NCBI GenBank assembly: GCA_948439405.1
Contig: CAOJNB010000001.1
Coordinates: forward strand, 62,001-126,000
Direction: 5' to 3'
Length of the DNA stretch: 64,000 nt
DNA from: an uncultured Coriobacteriaceae bacterium
GTDB taxonomy: Bacteria > Actinomycetota > Coriobacteriia > Coriobacteriales > Atopobiaceae
Below are positions 26,607 to 35,097 of the stretch, piece by piece (the first letter of the stretch is position 1; each line of letters opens with the position of its first letter). A program made the translations under genes and the position numbers. Below the pieces are notes generated by a model. The model was not told where the DNA came from. It ran no database searches and saw only the letters and a list, made by a program, of their open reading frames with translations.

Positions 26607-27644
26607 CTAGCTCAGCATGTCGCGGTCGAAGCTCGAGAGCGCGACGCGGGCGTCCCAGAAGGGGTCGCGCCAGGAGGTCTTCCAGGTGCGGAAGAACCAC
26701 GCGGGCGCGCCCTCGAAGGCGTCGATCTGGGCGGAGACGTACACGCGCGTGAACGCGAGCTGGCCCTCCGGGGTGAGGGTGGAGCCGCCCATGGGCATCG
26801 CCGCGGACCACTCCCCCACCATCACCGGCAGACGGCTCGCGCGGGCGCGCTCGAGCGTGCGGCGGCTGAGCGAGGCCAGGTAGCGCCCGCCCGTCGGTCC
26901 CACGCCGGGAAGCTCGTCGGTGTGGTGGTAGAGGTGGACGTCGAGCCACACGTTCTCGTAGCGCGCGTGCCCCATGAAGCCGCGCCAGGCGTCGAGCCGG
27001 CCCGAGGCCGCCAGCACGAGCGTGGGCTGGGCCCCGGCGATCTCGCGGACGACGTCGTGGGCCTCGCGGTAGTAGTTGCGCAGGAAGGACGCGTCGCTGC
27101 CCGCGGTCCAGCGCGGCGGGAACCCGGAGAGGCGACGCAGCAGGATCCGGTCGAGCGGCTCGATGCCGAGCAGCGCGGTCCTGCCGCCCCAGCGCTCGGC
27201 GACGGTGCCCACCACCTCGAGGGCGAGGCGGCGCAGGTCCGGGCTGTCCTCCACGACGAGGCTCAGGCCGTCCGGCGTGTGCGAGCAGCCCGGCAGGCTC
27301 GCGAGGTCCACGACGACGGAGATGCCGTGCGCGGCGGCCCAGCCCAGGGCGCGCTCGAGGTCCTCGGCGCAGCCGGGGGGCTCCTCGCCGCCCTCGGAGA
27401 AGAGGTACCAGGGGACCTGGATGCGCACGGCGTCGAAGCCGCGCGCCTCCATGGCCGCGAAGTCCTCCTCGGTGACGAAGGTCCGGCGGTGCGGCAGGAC
27501 GCGGGCCTCGTAGGCCTCCCGCCCCAGGGCGGCGAACAGCTCGCCGTCGTCGCCGGCGCCGGTGCCGGCGAACAGCTCCGGCGTCACCCACGGCTCGGGG
27601 ACGAGCCAGCCGGACAGGTTCACGCCATGCAGCGCGGGGTCCAC
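26607..27644 (-). CDS. GH5-type glycoside hydrolase relative lacking the canonical acid/base Glu
   Basis: A 345-residue cytoplasmic (no signal peptide) relative of exo-beta-1,3-glucanases of GH5_9. HGVNLSGWLVPEPWVTPELF (about residues 6-25), RTFVTEEDFAAM (about 54) and FDAVRIQVPW (about 70) follow that group. The nucleophile motif is kept as GEWSAA (about 280). The acid/base motif, normally LNEP, reads GIEPLDRI near residue 160, so the expected catalytic Glu is replaced by Arg if the alignment holds. The enzyme may be inactive, altered or use another residue. A GTG start follows GAGGTG. Confidence 0.75.
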   Translation of the reverse strand: MDPALHGVNLSGWLVPEPWVTPELFAGTGAGDDGELFAALGREAYEARVLPHRRTFVTEEDFAAMEARGFDAVRIQVPWYLFSEGGEEPPGCAEDLERALGWAAAHGISVVVDLASLPGCSHTPDGLSLVVEDSPDLRRLALEVVGTVAERWGGRTALLGIEPLDRILLRRLSGFPPRWTAGSDASFLRNYYREAHDVVREIAGAQPTLVLAASGRLDAWRGFMGHARYENVWLDVHLYHHTDELPGVGPTGGRYLASLSRRTLERARASRLPVMVGEWSAAMPMGGSTLTPEGQLAFTRVYVSAQIDAFEGAPAWFFRTWKTSWRDPFWDARVALSSFDRDMLS

Positions 27645-27706
27645 GCGATCACCTCAGACTTCCCTGATACTCGCCTGGACACCACTGTACCCCGCCGGGC
27701 GGACGG

Positions 27707-28750
27707 CTATCCCGAGATGACGCCCGAGCACGCGACCTCCTCGCCGACGTAGGCGACGGCGTACTGCCCCGGCGCGGGCGCGCGCACGCCGCCGGGCACC
27801 TCCGCGCGGAAGGAGTACCTCCCCGTCGGGACCACGCGGGCCGCGTGCGGCGTCCCGCGGCTGCAGACGACCAGCGTCGCGTCGAAGGCGCCGCCCTCGG
27901 GCAGGCGCGCGCCCCATGCGGCCTCGCGCGCCTCGACCCCGTCCGAGACGAGGTCCCCGTCCGATCCCACCACGAGGGCGTTGCGCGCGGCGTCCTTCGC
28001 GAGCACGTAGCGCCGCGGACCGCCGGGAAGCCCCAGGCCCCTGCGCTGGCCGACGGTGTGGCACGCGAGCCCCGCGTGCCGCCCGAGCTCGCGGCCGTCC
28101 GCGTCGAGGACGGGCCCGGGGTCGAGCGCGCCGGGCGCGCGCGAGCCCACGAAGGCCGCGTGGTCGCCGTCGGGCACGAAGCAGATGTCCTGGCTCTCCC
28201 TGCGCCCGGCGCAGGGCAGCCCGCGCTCCGCGGCGAGGGCGCGGACCTCCTCCTTCGAGAGGTCGCCGAGCGGCAGGACGAGGCGGCGCAGCTCCCGCTG
28301 GGAGGCCTGGCACAGGAAGTAGCTCTGGTCCTTGGCCGCGCAGGCGGCGCGCGAGACGACCGCCCGGCCGTCGTCGCGCACGCGGACGCGGGCGTAGTGG
28401 CCCGTGGCGACGAGGGGGCAGCCGAGGTCGTCGGCCGCGGCCAGCAGCTGGGCGAGCTTGGCGCGGCGGTTGCACGCCACGCAGGGGCTCGGCGTGAGGC
28501 CGCGGGCGTAGGCGCGCACGAAGGGCCCGACGACCAGGTCCTCGAAGTCCCCACGGCAGTCGAGCACGCGGTGCGGGACGCCCAGGGCCCCGCAGACGCG
28601 GGCGGCGGAGCGCGCGTCCGCGTCGTCCGGGCGGCTCGTCGGGGAGAGCAGCAGCGTCACCCCCATGACCTCGCGCCCCGCCTCGGCGAGCAGCAGGGCG
28701 GCGACCGACGAGTCGACCCCGCCGCTCATCCCCACCAGGACGCGCGTCAA
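27707..28750 (-). CDS. mnmA: tRNA-specific 2-thiouridylase
   Basis: MnmA thiolates U34 of tRNA for Lys, Glu and Gln. The PP-loop GMSGGVDSSVA is at about residues 7-17, the first catalytic Cys in TPSPCVACNRRAKL (about 89-102), and the second near QDICFVPDG (about 190-198). The 347-residue length is normal. A TTG start at 28750 follows GGAGG and overlaps the stop of the DMT transporter gene by four bases (TTGA). Active-site motifs are intact. Confidence 0.95.
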   Translation of the reverse strand: MTRVLVGMSGGVDSSVAALLLAEAGREVMGVTLLLSPTSRPDDADARSAARVCGALGVPHRVLDCRGDFEDLVVGPFVRAYARGLTPSPCVACNRRAKLAQLLAAADDLGCPLVATGHYARVRVRDDGRAVVSRAACAAKDQSYFLCQASQRELRRLVLPLGDLSKEEVRALAAERGLPCAGRRESQDICFVPDGDHAAFVGSRAPGALDPGPVLDADGRELGRHAGLACHTVGQRRGLGLPGGPRRYVLAKDAARNALVVGSDGDLVSDGVEAREAAWGARLPEGGAFDATLVVCSRGTPHAARVVPTGRYSFRAEVPGGVRAPAPGQYAVAYVGEEVACSGVISG

Positions 28751-29679
28751 CGCCCGCCTCCCGCGTCCCCGCGGGCGCGCGCGCCCGCGCGCCCGACGAG
28801 GGCGGGGCCCACCTGCGACCACAGGACCGCGGCGAAGATGAGGACGAAGCCGGCGAGCGAGCGTCCCGTGAGCACCTCGGCGCCCACGAGGACCGAGGTG
28901 ATCGCGCCGATCGGCGACTCGAGCGAGGAGAGCAGCGCGCCCTCGGCGGGGTCGACCTTCGTGAACGCGTGGTTCACGCCCGCGAAGGCGAGGGCGCTGC
29001 AGAGGACGGACAGCATCGCGACGCCGGCGACGACCTGCGGCGTGAAGTCCGCGGGCGCGGGCGCGGGCTCGAGCGCGAGGGTGGCGCCGAGCGAGAGGGC
29101 ACCGCTCACGGCGAGCTCCCACACGGTCACGGCCATCGCGTCCCTGCCCGGCCCCCACTTGGCGATGCCTGCGTACATGCCCGCGTAGCAGACGGCCCCG
29201 CCCAGGGTGAGGACGTCGCCGGCGTTGAGGGGCAGCCCGCCGTCGAGGCCGACGAGGCCGAGGCCCACCATGCAGACGAGGGCGGCGGCCACGTGGTTGC
29301 GCTGCGGCCTGCCCATGCCGAGCAGCCAGGCGCAGAAGGGCACGAGCACGCAGTACGAGCTCGTGATGAACGCGTTCTTGCCCGGCGTCGTCATCGTGAG
29401 GCCCACCGTCTGCAGGGCGTAGGCCACGAAGTTCGCGACGCCCAGCAGGACGCCGTAGCGCACCGTCGCGGCGTCGAGGTTCGCGAGGAAGCGGCGGCGG
29501 AAGGCGACGAACAGGATGAGGGCGGCGGGCACGAAGCGCACGAACAGCGTGAAGTAGGTGGGCAGCACCTCGGTCACGCCCTTGAGCACGACGAAGGAGA
29601 CGCCCCACACGAGCGCCGCGGCACCGATCATCGCCTTGCACGCGCCCTGCGACCCGAGCGCACCCGACAGCCTGGACAT
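28747..29679 (-). CDS. DMT-superfamily (EamA) exporter-like transporter
   Basis: A 310-residue protein with ten hydrophobic segments and the internal two-fold EamA repeat. ALVWGVSFVVLKG (about residues 22-34) opens the first repeat, and LESPIGAITSVLVGAEVL (about 256-273) closes the second. Family members export metabolites or drugs; the cargo here cannot be assigned. It is coupled to mnmA by a four-base overlap, but no shared role is evident. Confidence 0.9.
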   Translation of the reverse strand: MSRLSGALGSQGACKAMIGAAALVWGVSFVVLKGVTEVLPTYFTLFVRFVPAALILFVAFRRRFLANLDAATVRYGVLLGVANFVAYALQTVGLTMTTPGKNAFITSSYCVLVPFCAWLLGMGRPQRNHVAAALVCMVGLGLVGLDGGLPLNAGDVLTLGGAVCYAGMYAGIAKWGPGRDAMAVTVWELAVSGALSLGATLALEPAPAPADFTPQVVAGVAMLSVLCSALAFAGVNHAFTKVDPAEGALLSSLESPIGAITSVLVGAEVLTGRSLAGFVLIFAAVLWSQVGPALVGRAGARARGDAGGGR

Positions 29680-29770
29680 GGGACCCCCTCCCCTGACGTC
29701 GACACGAGGGCGAAGCCTAGCGCAGGGAGCCCGCGCGCCGCGCGGGAACGGGCGAGGCTAAACGCGCCGT

Positions 29771-31114
29771 TTACACGTAGCGGGCGACGACCTCCCCGTC
29801 GTCGAGGTCCATGACGTCGACGCGCATGCCCATGCTCCCGACGTCGTTGCCGTTCTCGGTGACGACGGCGTGCCCGTTGACCACGGCGAGGCTCGGGTTG
29901 TAGTACCCGAGGCCCTCGGCCACGACGTCGGCCTCGCCGCCCGCGGCGGGCAGGCGCAGCAGGTCCCACTCGGAGACGTCGTACTCGTCCGTCTCGTAGC
30001 TCTCGAGGTAGAGGTCGTCGCCCGACACCGCGACGAGCCGCGTCCCGTGCCCGGCCGGGGAATCGTAGAGGACCTCTGCGTCGCGTCCCGGAGCCACCGA
30101 GACGATCCGGGAGGCGCCGCCCGAGGAGTCCGCCTCGCTGAAGACGAGGGCGTCGCCGTGCAGCCCGAACGCGTAGACGGAGCACCCGTCGACCTGGTAC
30201 AGGCGCTCGGCGCCGCTCCCGTCGATGTTGCGGACGTAGACGGACACGTGGCTGTCGTAGTTCGCGTCGTAGACGTACTCGGCGTAGTAGACGCGCTCCG
30301 GGGTGACGACGACGTTGCCCGGGGCGTCGTCGAGCACGCACTCCGTGCGGACGTCCGAGCCGTCGGCGGAGACGCTCACGACCTCGACGGAGCCGGACCC
30401 GCCGTCGCCCGTCAGGCTGACCGGCAGGTAGGCGCGGCCGTCGTAGGCGAAGAGCGTCCCGACGGAGGCGTAGACGTCCTCGGAGCTCTCGACCTCGTAG
30501 ACGGCGACGTCCCCCTCGCCGTCCGTGCGCACGCTGCGCACCTGCGAGATCGTGTCGTAGGTGACCGGGTCGTAGAGGGAGCAGGAGTAGAACAGCACGT
30601 CGCCCGTCACGGCGATGCCGTGGACGTAGAAGGAGGGCTCCTCGAAGCCGTAGGAGGTCTCCCTCGTGGGGACCTCCACGACGACCTCGGGGGCGGAGCC
30701 GGGGCGCGCCCGCATGATCGCGAGCTCTGCGGAGCTGTAGAAGTAGTCGTAGCCGTCCTCGCCCGCGGCGACGCTGCCGTAGGAGAGCGACGCGGTGCTC
30801 GCCACCTCGCTCACGCCCATACCGCCCGGGGAGAGGACGAGGCGGAAGACGAGGAAGGCCGCGAGCGCGAGGACGGCGATGCCGCCCACGACGGCGGCCG
30901 CGACGGCGGGCGCCCTGCCGCGACGGCGTCGCGGGGCGGGCGCCTCCGGCACGGGCCGCGGCGCGGGGGCCGGGGCGGGACGCTCCTGGGGCGCCGGCTC
31001 CGGGACCTGCCCACCGCCGGACGCGGCCGCGGGCGCCGCGGGCAGCTCCGCGCCGCACGAGCGGCAGAACCGCGCCCCGTCCCTGTTGTCCGTGCCACAC
31101 CTCGTGCAGAACAT
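29771..31114 (-). CDS. Zinc-ribbon, single-pass membrane protein with beta-propeller-like outer domain
   Basis: A 447-residue protein. Residues 1-25 hold a zinc ribbon (FCTRCG and FCRSCG). A Pro/Ala-rich linker and a basic RRRRGR stretch are followed by one membrane segment (about 75-97). The outer part has repeated Tyr/Asp/Val-rich blades with patterns such as GDDLYLES and GRAYLP, resembling DUF5050-type beta-propellers. The layout suggests an inner zinc ribbon and an outer propeller that binds a ligand. The ATG at 31114 follows GGGGGAGG. Function not known. Confidence 0.75.
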   Translation of the reverse strand: MFCTRCGTDNRDGARFCRSCGAELPAAPAAASGGGQVPEPAPQERPAPAPAPRPVPEAPAPRRRRGRAPAVAAAVVGGIAVLALAAFLVFRLVLSPGGMGVSEVASTASLSYGSVAAGEDGYDYFYSSAELAIMRARPGSAPEVVVEVPTRETSYGFEEPSFYVHGIAVTGDVLFYSCSLYDPVTYDTISQVRSVRTDGEGDVAVYEVESSEDVYASVGTLFAYDGRAYLPVSLTGDGGSGSVEVVSVSADGSDVRTECVLDDAPGNVVVTPERVYYAEYVYDANYDSHVSVYVRNIDGSGAERLYQVDGCSVYAFGLHGDALVFSEADSSGGASRIVSVAPGRDAEVLYDSPAGHGTRLVAVSGDDLYLESYETDEYDVSEWDLLRLPAAGGEADVVAEGLGYYNPSLAVVNGHAVVTENGNDVGSMGMRVDVMDLDDGEVVARYV

Positions 31115-31203
31115 GCGCGCCTCCCCCGCTCGACGTCCCCGGACACGAACGATGCTAGCAGGCCGGGCGGACGCGTCGGGGCGGCGCCGGGGGGGACAGG
31201 GCG

Positions 31204-32298
31204 TCAGGCGCGGCGGGAGGCCTCGGCGAGCTCCGCCATGAGGTCGGGGACGGGGATGGACTGCGGGCAGCGCGACGAGCAGGCGCCGCAGCCGACGCAG
31301 TCCGCGAAGCCGGACGCCGGGGTCCCGGGCGCGGGCAGCGAGCCCGTGGCGCGCCACTCGTTGTAGGCGTCCATCACCTGGGGGACGGCGATCGCGCGCG
31401 GACAGGCCTCCGTGCAGTAGCCGCACCCGGTGCACGGGGCGGCCAGGTAGGCGTGCGAGGCCCCGCACGACTCCTCGAGGGCGGCGAGCTCGCGGGCGTC
31501 GAGCGCGCGCTCGTCGGAGAAGGCGGCGACGTTGGCGGAGACCTGTCCCGGCGTCGACATGCCCGAGAGCACGACCTTGACGTTGGGGAGGCCCTTCACC
31601 CAGCGCAGCGCCCACTCGGCCGGCTCCCAGTCGGGGTGCACCGCGCGCAGCGGGGCCTCCGCCTCGGGCCTGAGGCGGGCGAGCCTGCCGCCGCGCAGCG
31701 GCTCCATCACCACGATCGGGATCCCGCGCGCGGAGAGGACCTCGTACTCGCGGCGGGCGGTGCCGAAGTGCCAGTCGTAGTAGTTCAGCTGGATCTGGGC
31801 GAAGTCCCAGTCGCGCATCGAGGCGACCCGCTCGAGGTTGCCCGGGCTCAGGTGGCTCGAGAAGCCGAGGTGGGAGATCTGGCCGGCCCGCTGGCGGCCG
31901 AGCAGGTACTCGAGGCGCCCCCGCTCGAAGTAGCGCTCGAAGTAGGGGTCGCGCAGCGAGTGGAGCAGGTAGAAGTCGACGCGCTCGACCCCAAGGCGGG
32001 AGAGCTGGGCCTCGAACACCTTCCGCGGGTCGGGAAACCCGGGGTAGTAGTACTTCGTCGCGACCCGCCACGAGCCGCGGGGATGGCGGGCGAGCGAGGA
32101 GCCGAGGAAGCCCTCCGAGCGGCCCAGGTGGTAGAACCAGGCGGTGTCGAAGTAGCGAACCCCGCCCTCGAGGGCGAGGTCGACCATGCGGTCAGCGACC
32201 TCGCGGTCGATCGAGCGAAGCAGCCCGCGCACCGGCAGGCGCATGGCGCCCAGCCCCAGCCGCCCGACGCGCTCGCCGCACAGCTCGCGCTCGATCAC
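31204..32298 (-). CDS. Aldo/keto reductase with C-terminal 4Fe-4S ferredoxin domain
   Basis: A 364-residue NAD(P)-dependent oxidoreductase. The catalytic tetrad is visible: Asp and Tyr in FDTAWFYHLG (about residues 51-60), Lys in ATKYYY, and His in LLHSL. The C-terminal part (about 290-360) carries CTGCGYCTEACP and CVGCGACSSRCPQ, two sets of cluster cysteines. The fusion is common in anaerobes and suggests electron exchange with ferredoxin. The GTG start at 32298 follows GGAGGG and overlaps the upstream GNAT stop by four bases. Confidence 0.92.
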   Translation of the reverse strand: MIERELCGERVGRLGLGAMRLPVRGLLRSIDREVADRMVDLALEGGVRYFDTAWFYHLGRSEGFLGSSLARHPRGSWRVATKYYYPGFPDPRKVFEAQLSRLGVERVDFYLLHSLRDPYFERYFERGRLEYLLGRQRAGQISHLGFSSHLSPGNLERVASMRDWDFAQIQLNYYDWHFGTARREYEVLSARGIPIVVMEPLRGGRLARLRPEAEAPLRAVHPDWEPAEWALRWVKGLPNVKVVLSGMSTPGQVSANVAAFSDERALDARELAALEESCGASHAYLAAPCTGCGYCTEACPRAIAVPQVMDAYNEWRATGSLPAPGTPASGFADCVGCGACSSRCPQSIPVPDLMAELAEASRRA

Positions 32299-32945
32299 CG
32301 CGACGCCCTCCGGGAGGTCTCGCGCGCGAGGTGCTCGCGGTCGTCCTCGTACACGTAGATGCTGAAGTCGCCGTCGGCCGTGCTCGGGACCTCGAGCGCC
32401 CGCCTCATGCCGAGGTGCTCGTAGGCGCGCCAGTCGCAGCCGTCGTCGGTCACGAGGCGCACGCGCGCGGCGCCGCGGTCGGCGAACCACGAGGTCCCGT
32501 AGGAGAGCAGCGCGGAGCCCACGCCCATGCCGCGGGCCTGGGGCGCCACGGCGAGGAGCTGGAACACCCCGACGCCATCGATGCCGTGACGCTCGGCCAT
32601 CTCGTCCATGACGCGCGTGTCGTCGTCGAGGATCGGCCATCCGCGGGAGACGTCCACGCCGTCGGCCTCGCGGGCGCGACGCGCGATGTCGTCGCGAGCG
32701 GCCGCCCAGCGCTCGGAGCGCTCCGGCGCCCCGTCGCACAGCATGATCACCCCGCGCCGCTCGCCGGCGGCCTCGCACAGGGTCGCCTGGGTGCTGCGCT
32801 CCAGGTGGTAGGCGAGCTCGTCGCGGGCGAGCCAGAGGTTCTCCACGGGGTCCGGCCCCGGGTACCACGTGCTTGCGAGCATGCCCGCGACCCACTCGAA
32901 GTCGTCGTCGACGAAGTCCCTGAAGGCGAGCCCCGCCATCCCCAC
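32295..32945 (-). CDS. GNAT-family N-acetyltransferase
   Basis: A 216-residue acetyltransferase. LLAVAPQARGMGVGSALL (about residues 130-147) is the acetyl-CoA binding motif A, and the C-terminal DWRAYEHLGMRR supplies motif B. The long N-terminal half is less typical. The GTG at 32945 or the ATG two codons later may be the start. It is coupled to the aldo/keto reductase gene and is divergent to the GntR gene. Substrate unknown. Confidence 0.85.
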   Translation of the reverse strand: MGMAGLAFRDFVDDDFEWVAGMLASTWYPGPDPVENLWLARDELAYHLERSTQATLCEAAGERRGVIMLCDGAPERSERWAAARDDIARRAREADGVDVSRGWPILDDDTRVMDEMAERHGIDGVGVFQLLAVAPQARGMGVGSALLSYGTSWFADRGAARVRLVTDDGCDWRAYEHLGMRRALEVPSTADGDFSIYVYEDDREHLARETSRRASR

Positions 32946-33030
32946 ATCACGCTCCCGGCAAACAGGTCTGGTTAGTAATATTATGTCTTATGAACTGACG
33001 TCCGGCCGACCACGACGAGCGAGGTGAAGC
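32946..33030. promoter_or_regulatory. Divergent promoter region between GNAT and GntR genes
   Basis: An 85-base gap with the only AT-rich stretch in the neighbourhood (32971-32994), centred on the palindrome TAATATTA (32976-32983). It probably holds promoters for both directions and a GntR-type operator, but no box pair is convincing. Confidence 0.4.
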
Positions 33031-33801
33031 ATGACCGGCGACCCCCAAGGGGAGCTCCTATACTCCCATATCGAGAACGACCTCCGACAGAAGATCATCT
33101 CCGGCGAGTACGGCCCGGGCGAGAAGCTCCCCACCGAGGTCGAGCTGTGCCGCCAGTACGGCGTGAGCCGCATCACCGTGCGCCGCGCCATCCAGAACCT
33201 CGCCGACGACGACATGCTGCGCCGCTACCGCGGCAAGGGCACCTTCGTGCGCCCGCAGGCCCATGACCTTGACCGCAACCTCCAGAACGGCCTGGGCTTC
33301 TCCGGCCTGAGCAGCCTGGGCGGGCACGCCCGGCGCCACATCGTCGAGAAGCGCCGCATGGCCGCCACGGCCTCGCTCGCCGACAAGCTCGGCATCCCCC
33401 AGGGCAACGAGGTCCAGTACGTCAAGCGCCTCGGCATCGTCAACGGCGTGCCGCTCACCCTGGACAACGTCTACGTCTCCACCGAGCTGCTCCCCCACTT
33501 CATCGACGACCTCAAGGAGGGCTGCTCGCTGTACGAGCTGTTCGAGGTGGACTACCGGCTCGACCTCGCCTACGCGGACCTCTCCTTCTCGGCCTCGCTC
33601 GCCACCCCCGAGGAGGCCGAGCTCCTGGAGTGCTTCACGGGCGCGCCCGTGCTGGTGTTCGACAAGATCTGCTACAACACCGACGGCAAGGTCGTCCACT
33701 ACTCCAAGACGCTGCTCTCCGGCAACCGCACCTCCGAGCACCTCGTGATCTCCCGCGAGGGCCGCCTCATCACCGACGACGGCGAGTCGGGGCTCGGCTA
33801 G
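33031..33801 (+). CDS. GntR/HutC-family transcriptional regulator (UTRA effector domain)
   Basis: A 256-residue regulator. The winged helix (about residues 10-78) includes LPTEVELCRQYGVSRITVRR and GKGTFV. The UTRA domain (about 98-245) contains NEVQYVKRLGIVNGVP and ends with the typical strand RTSEHL. UTRA proteins bind sugars or their phosphates, so control of the following mannitol-phosphate-dehydrogenase-like gene and ribokinase is likely. The ATG follows GAGGTG. Confidence 0.92.
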   Translation: MTGDPQGELLYSHIENDLRQKIISGEYGPGEKLPTEVELCRQYGVSRITVRRAIQNLADDDMLRRYRGKGTFVRPQAHDLDRNLQNGLGFSGLSSLGGHARRHIVEKRRMAATASLADKLGIPQGNEVQYVKRLGIVNGVPLTLDNVYVSTELLPHFIDDLKEGCSLYELFEVDYRLDLAYADLSFSASLATPEEAELLECFTGAPVLVFDKICYNTDGKVVHYSKTLLSGNRTSEHLVISREGRLITDDGESGLG

Positions 33802-33864
33802 CGGATCACCTGGCGACAGGACCTGGCGCGCGTCCCTCATTTGTTATACGTTGTCATGCGGAAA

Positions 33865-33878
33865 CCGGACCGGTCCGG
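33865..33878. promoter_or_regulatory. Palindromic site before the polyol-dehydrogenase gene
   Basis: CCGGACCGGTCCGG is a perfect 14-base palindrome. A smaller one, CCGGATCCGG, lies at 33889-33898. Both sit in the 122-base gap just after an AT-rich promoter-like stretch (33838-33852). They may be operators or hairpins in the leader; the choice is open. Confidence 0.35.
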
Positions 33879-33923
33879 CAGCGAGGCTCCGGATCCGGCC
33901 GACGACGTCACAAGGGAGGGCGC

Positions 33924-35090
33924 ATGCGCAAGGAGATCGTTGTTCTGGGAGCCGGCAAGATCGGCCGCGGGTCGGTCGCGCTGTTCTTCGGCCAGTCGGG
34001 CTGGAAGGTCGACCTGTACGGTCACAACCCCGAGAAGATGGCGCGCCTCGCCGAGCAGGGCTACTACGACACCCGCAACGAGAGCGGCGTCGTGACGCGC
34101 GTCGAGGGCTTCGACGTGCTCGACTGCGCCACCGACGACGAGTGCGTCGAGCGCCTCGCCCGGGTGAACGTGTGCGCCATCGCCGCCTACGAGGGGGCCT
34201 TCCCCTCGATGGCCGCCACGATCGGGCGCGCCGTGCAGCGCCGCGCCGACGCCGGCAGCGACGAGCCGCTCAACGTGATGCTGTGCGTCAACGACGTCCA
34301 CTGCGCCGAGACGGTGGACGCCGGCATCCGCGCGCAGCTCGACGAGGCCGGCCTGGCCTGCTACGAGAGCAACGTCGGCCTCTGCTACACGATGGTGCAG
34401 TCGCTCGGCTCCAACCCGCCGGAGGGCGAGAACCCCTGGCTCGTGCTCACGAGCGACAACCCGTCCCTGATCGTCGACGGCGACCCCTGGAAGGGCGAGC
34501 GCGTCGATGTCGTGCACGTGTCCTACACCACCCACGGCACCGCCCAGATCTTCCGCAAGGTCTTCTCGGGCAACATGAGCCACGCGATGAAGGCGTTCGT
34601 GGGGCACGCGAAGGGCATGGCCTTCATGGACGAGGGCATCCTCGACGACGAGTGGTCCGAGTGGGTCAACTTCAAGGCCTTCGAGGAGGCCATCTTCGCC
34701 CTCTCGAACGAGTTCGAGTACGACCCGGAGGAGATGGCCGAGTTCGTCGCGCACCAGAAGGTGCCCTCGAACCCGAGCCACGACCCGTTCACCCGCGTCG
34801 GCAACTCCCCCGCCAAGAAGCTCTCCTACGACAACCGCTTCGTCTGGCCCATGCGCAAGTGCTACGAGCACGGCAGGCTCCCCTGGTTCCTCGCCCTCGG
34901 CACCGCCTACGGCCTGCTGTTCCTCTGCGACCTCGAGGGCCGCGAGCGCCCCGCCGACCGCGAGCAGGTCGTCGCGCTCGTCGAGGAGGTCTGCGGGCTC
35001 ACCCACGAGGGCGAGTGGGTCCTGCGCGACCTCGTCGTAGACTCGTACCTGGCAATCCCCGAGACGGGGATGATGAGCGACTGGCGATAG
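33924..35090 (+). CDS. Mannitol-1-phosphate 5-dehydrogenase-like oxidoreductase
   Basis: A 388-residue member of the polyol-specific long-chain dehydrogenases. VVLGAGKIGRG (about residues 6-16) binds NAD. The C-terminal catalytic region has AHQKVPSNPSHDPFTRVG and SPAKKLSYDNRFV, matching the Asn, His and Lys pattern of MtlD. MtlD oxidises mannitol-1-phosphate to fructose-6-phosphate; the substrate here may be a different sugar or polyol phosphate. The ATG follows GGGAGGG. Ribokinase is seven bases downstream. Confidence 0.85.
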   Translation: MRKEIVVLGAGKIGRGSVALFFGQSGWKVDLYGHNPEKMARLAEQGYYDTRNESGVVTRVEGFDVLDCATDDECVERLARVNVCAIAAYEGAFPSMAATIGRAVQRRADAGSDEPLNVMLCVNDVHCAETVDAGIRAQLDEAGLACYESNVGLCYTMVQSLGSNPPEGENPWLVLTSDNPSLIVDGDPWKGERVDVVHVSYTTHGTAQIFRKVFSGNMSHAMKAFVGHAKGMAFMDEGILDDEWSEWVNFKAFEEAIFALSNEFEYDPEEMAEFVAHQKVPSNPSHDPFTRVGNSPAKKLSYDNRFVWPMRKCYEHGRLPWFLALGTAYGLLFLCDLEGRERPADREQVVALVEEVCGLTHEGEWVLRDLVVDSYLAIPETGMMSDWR

Positions 35091-35097
35091 GAGTCCC

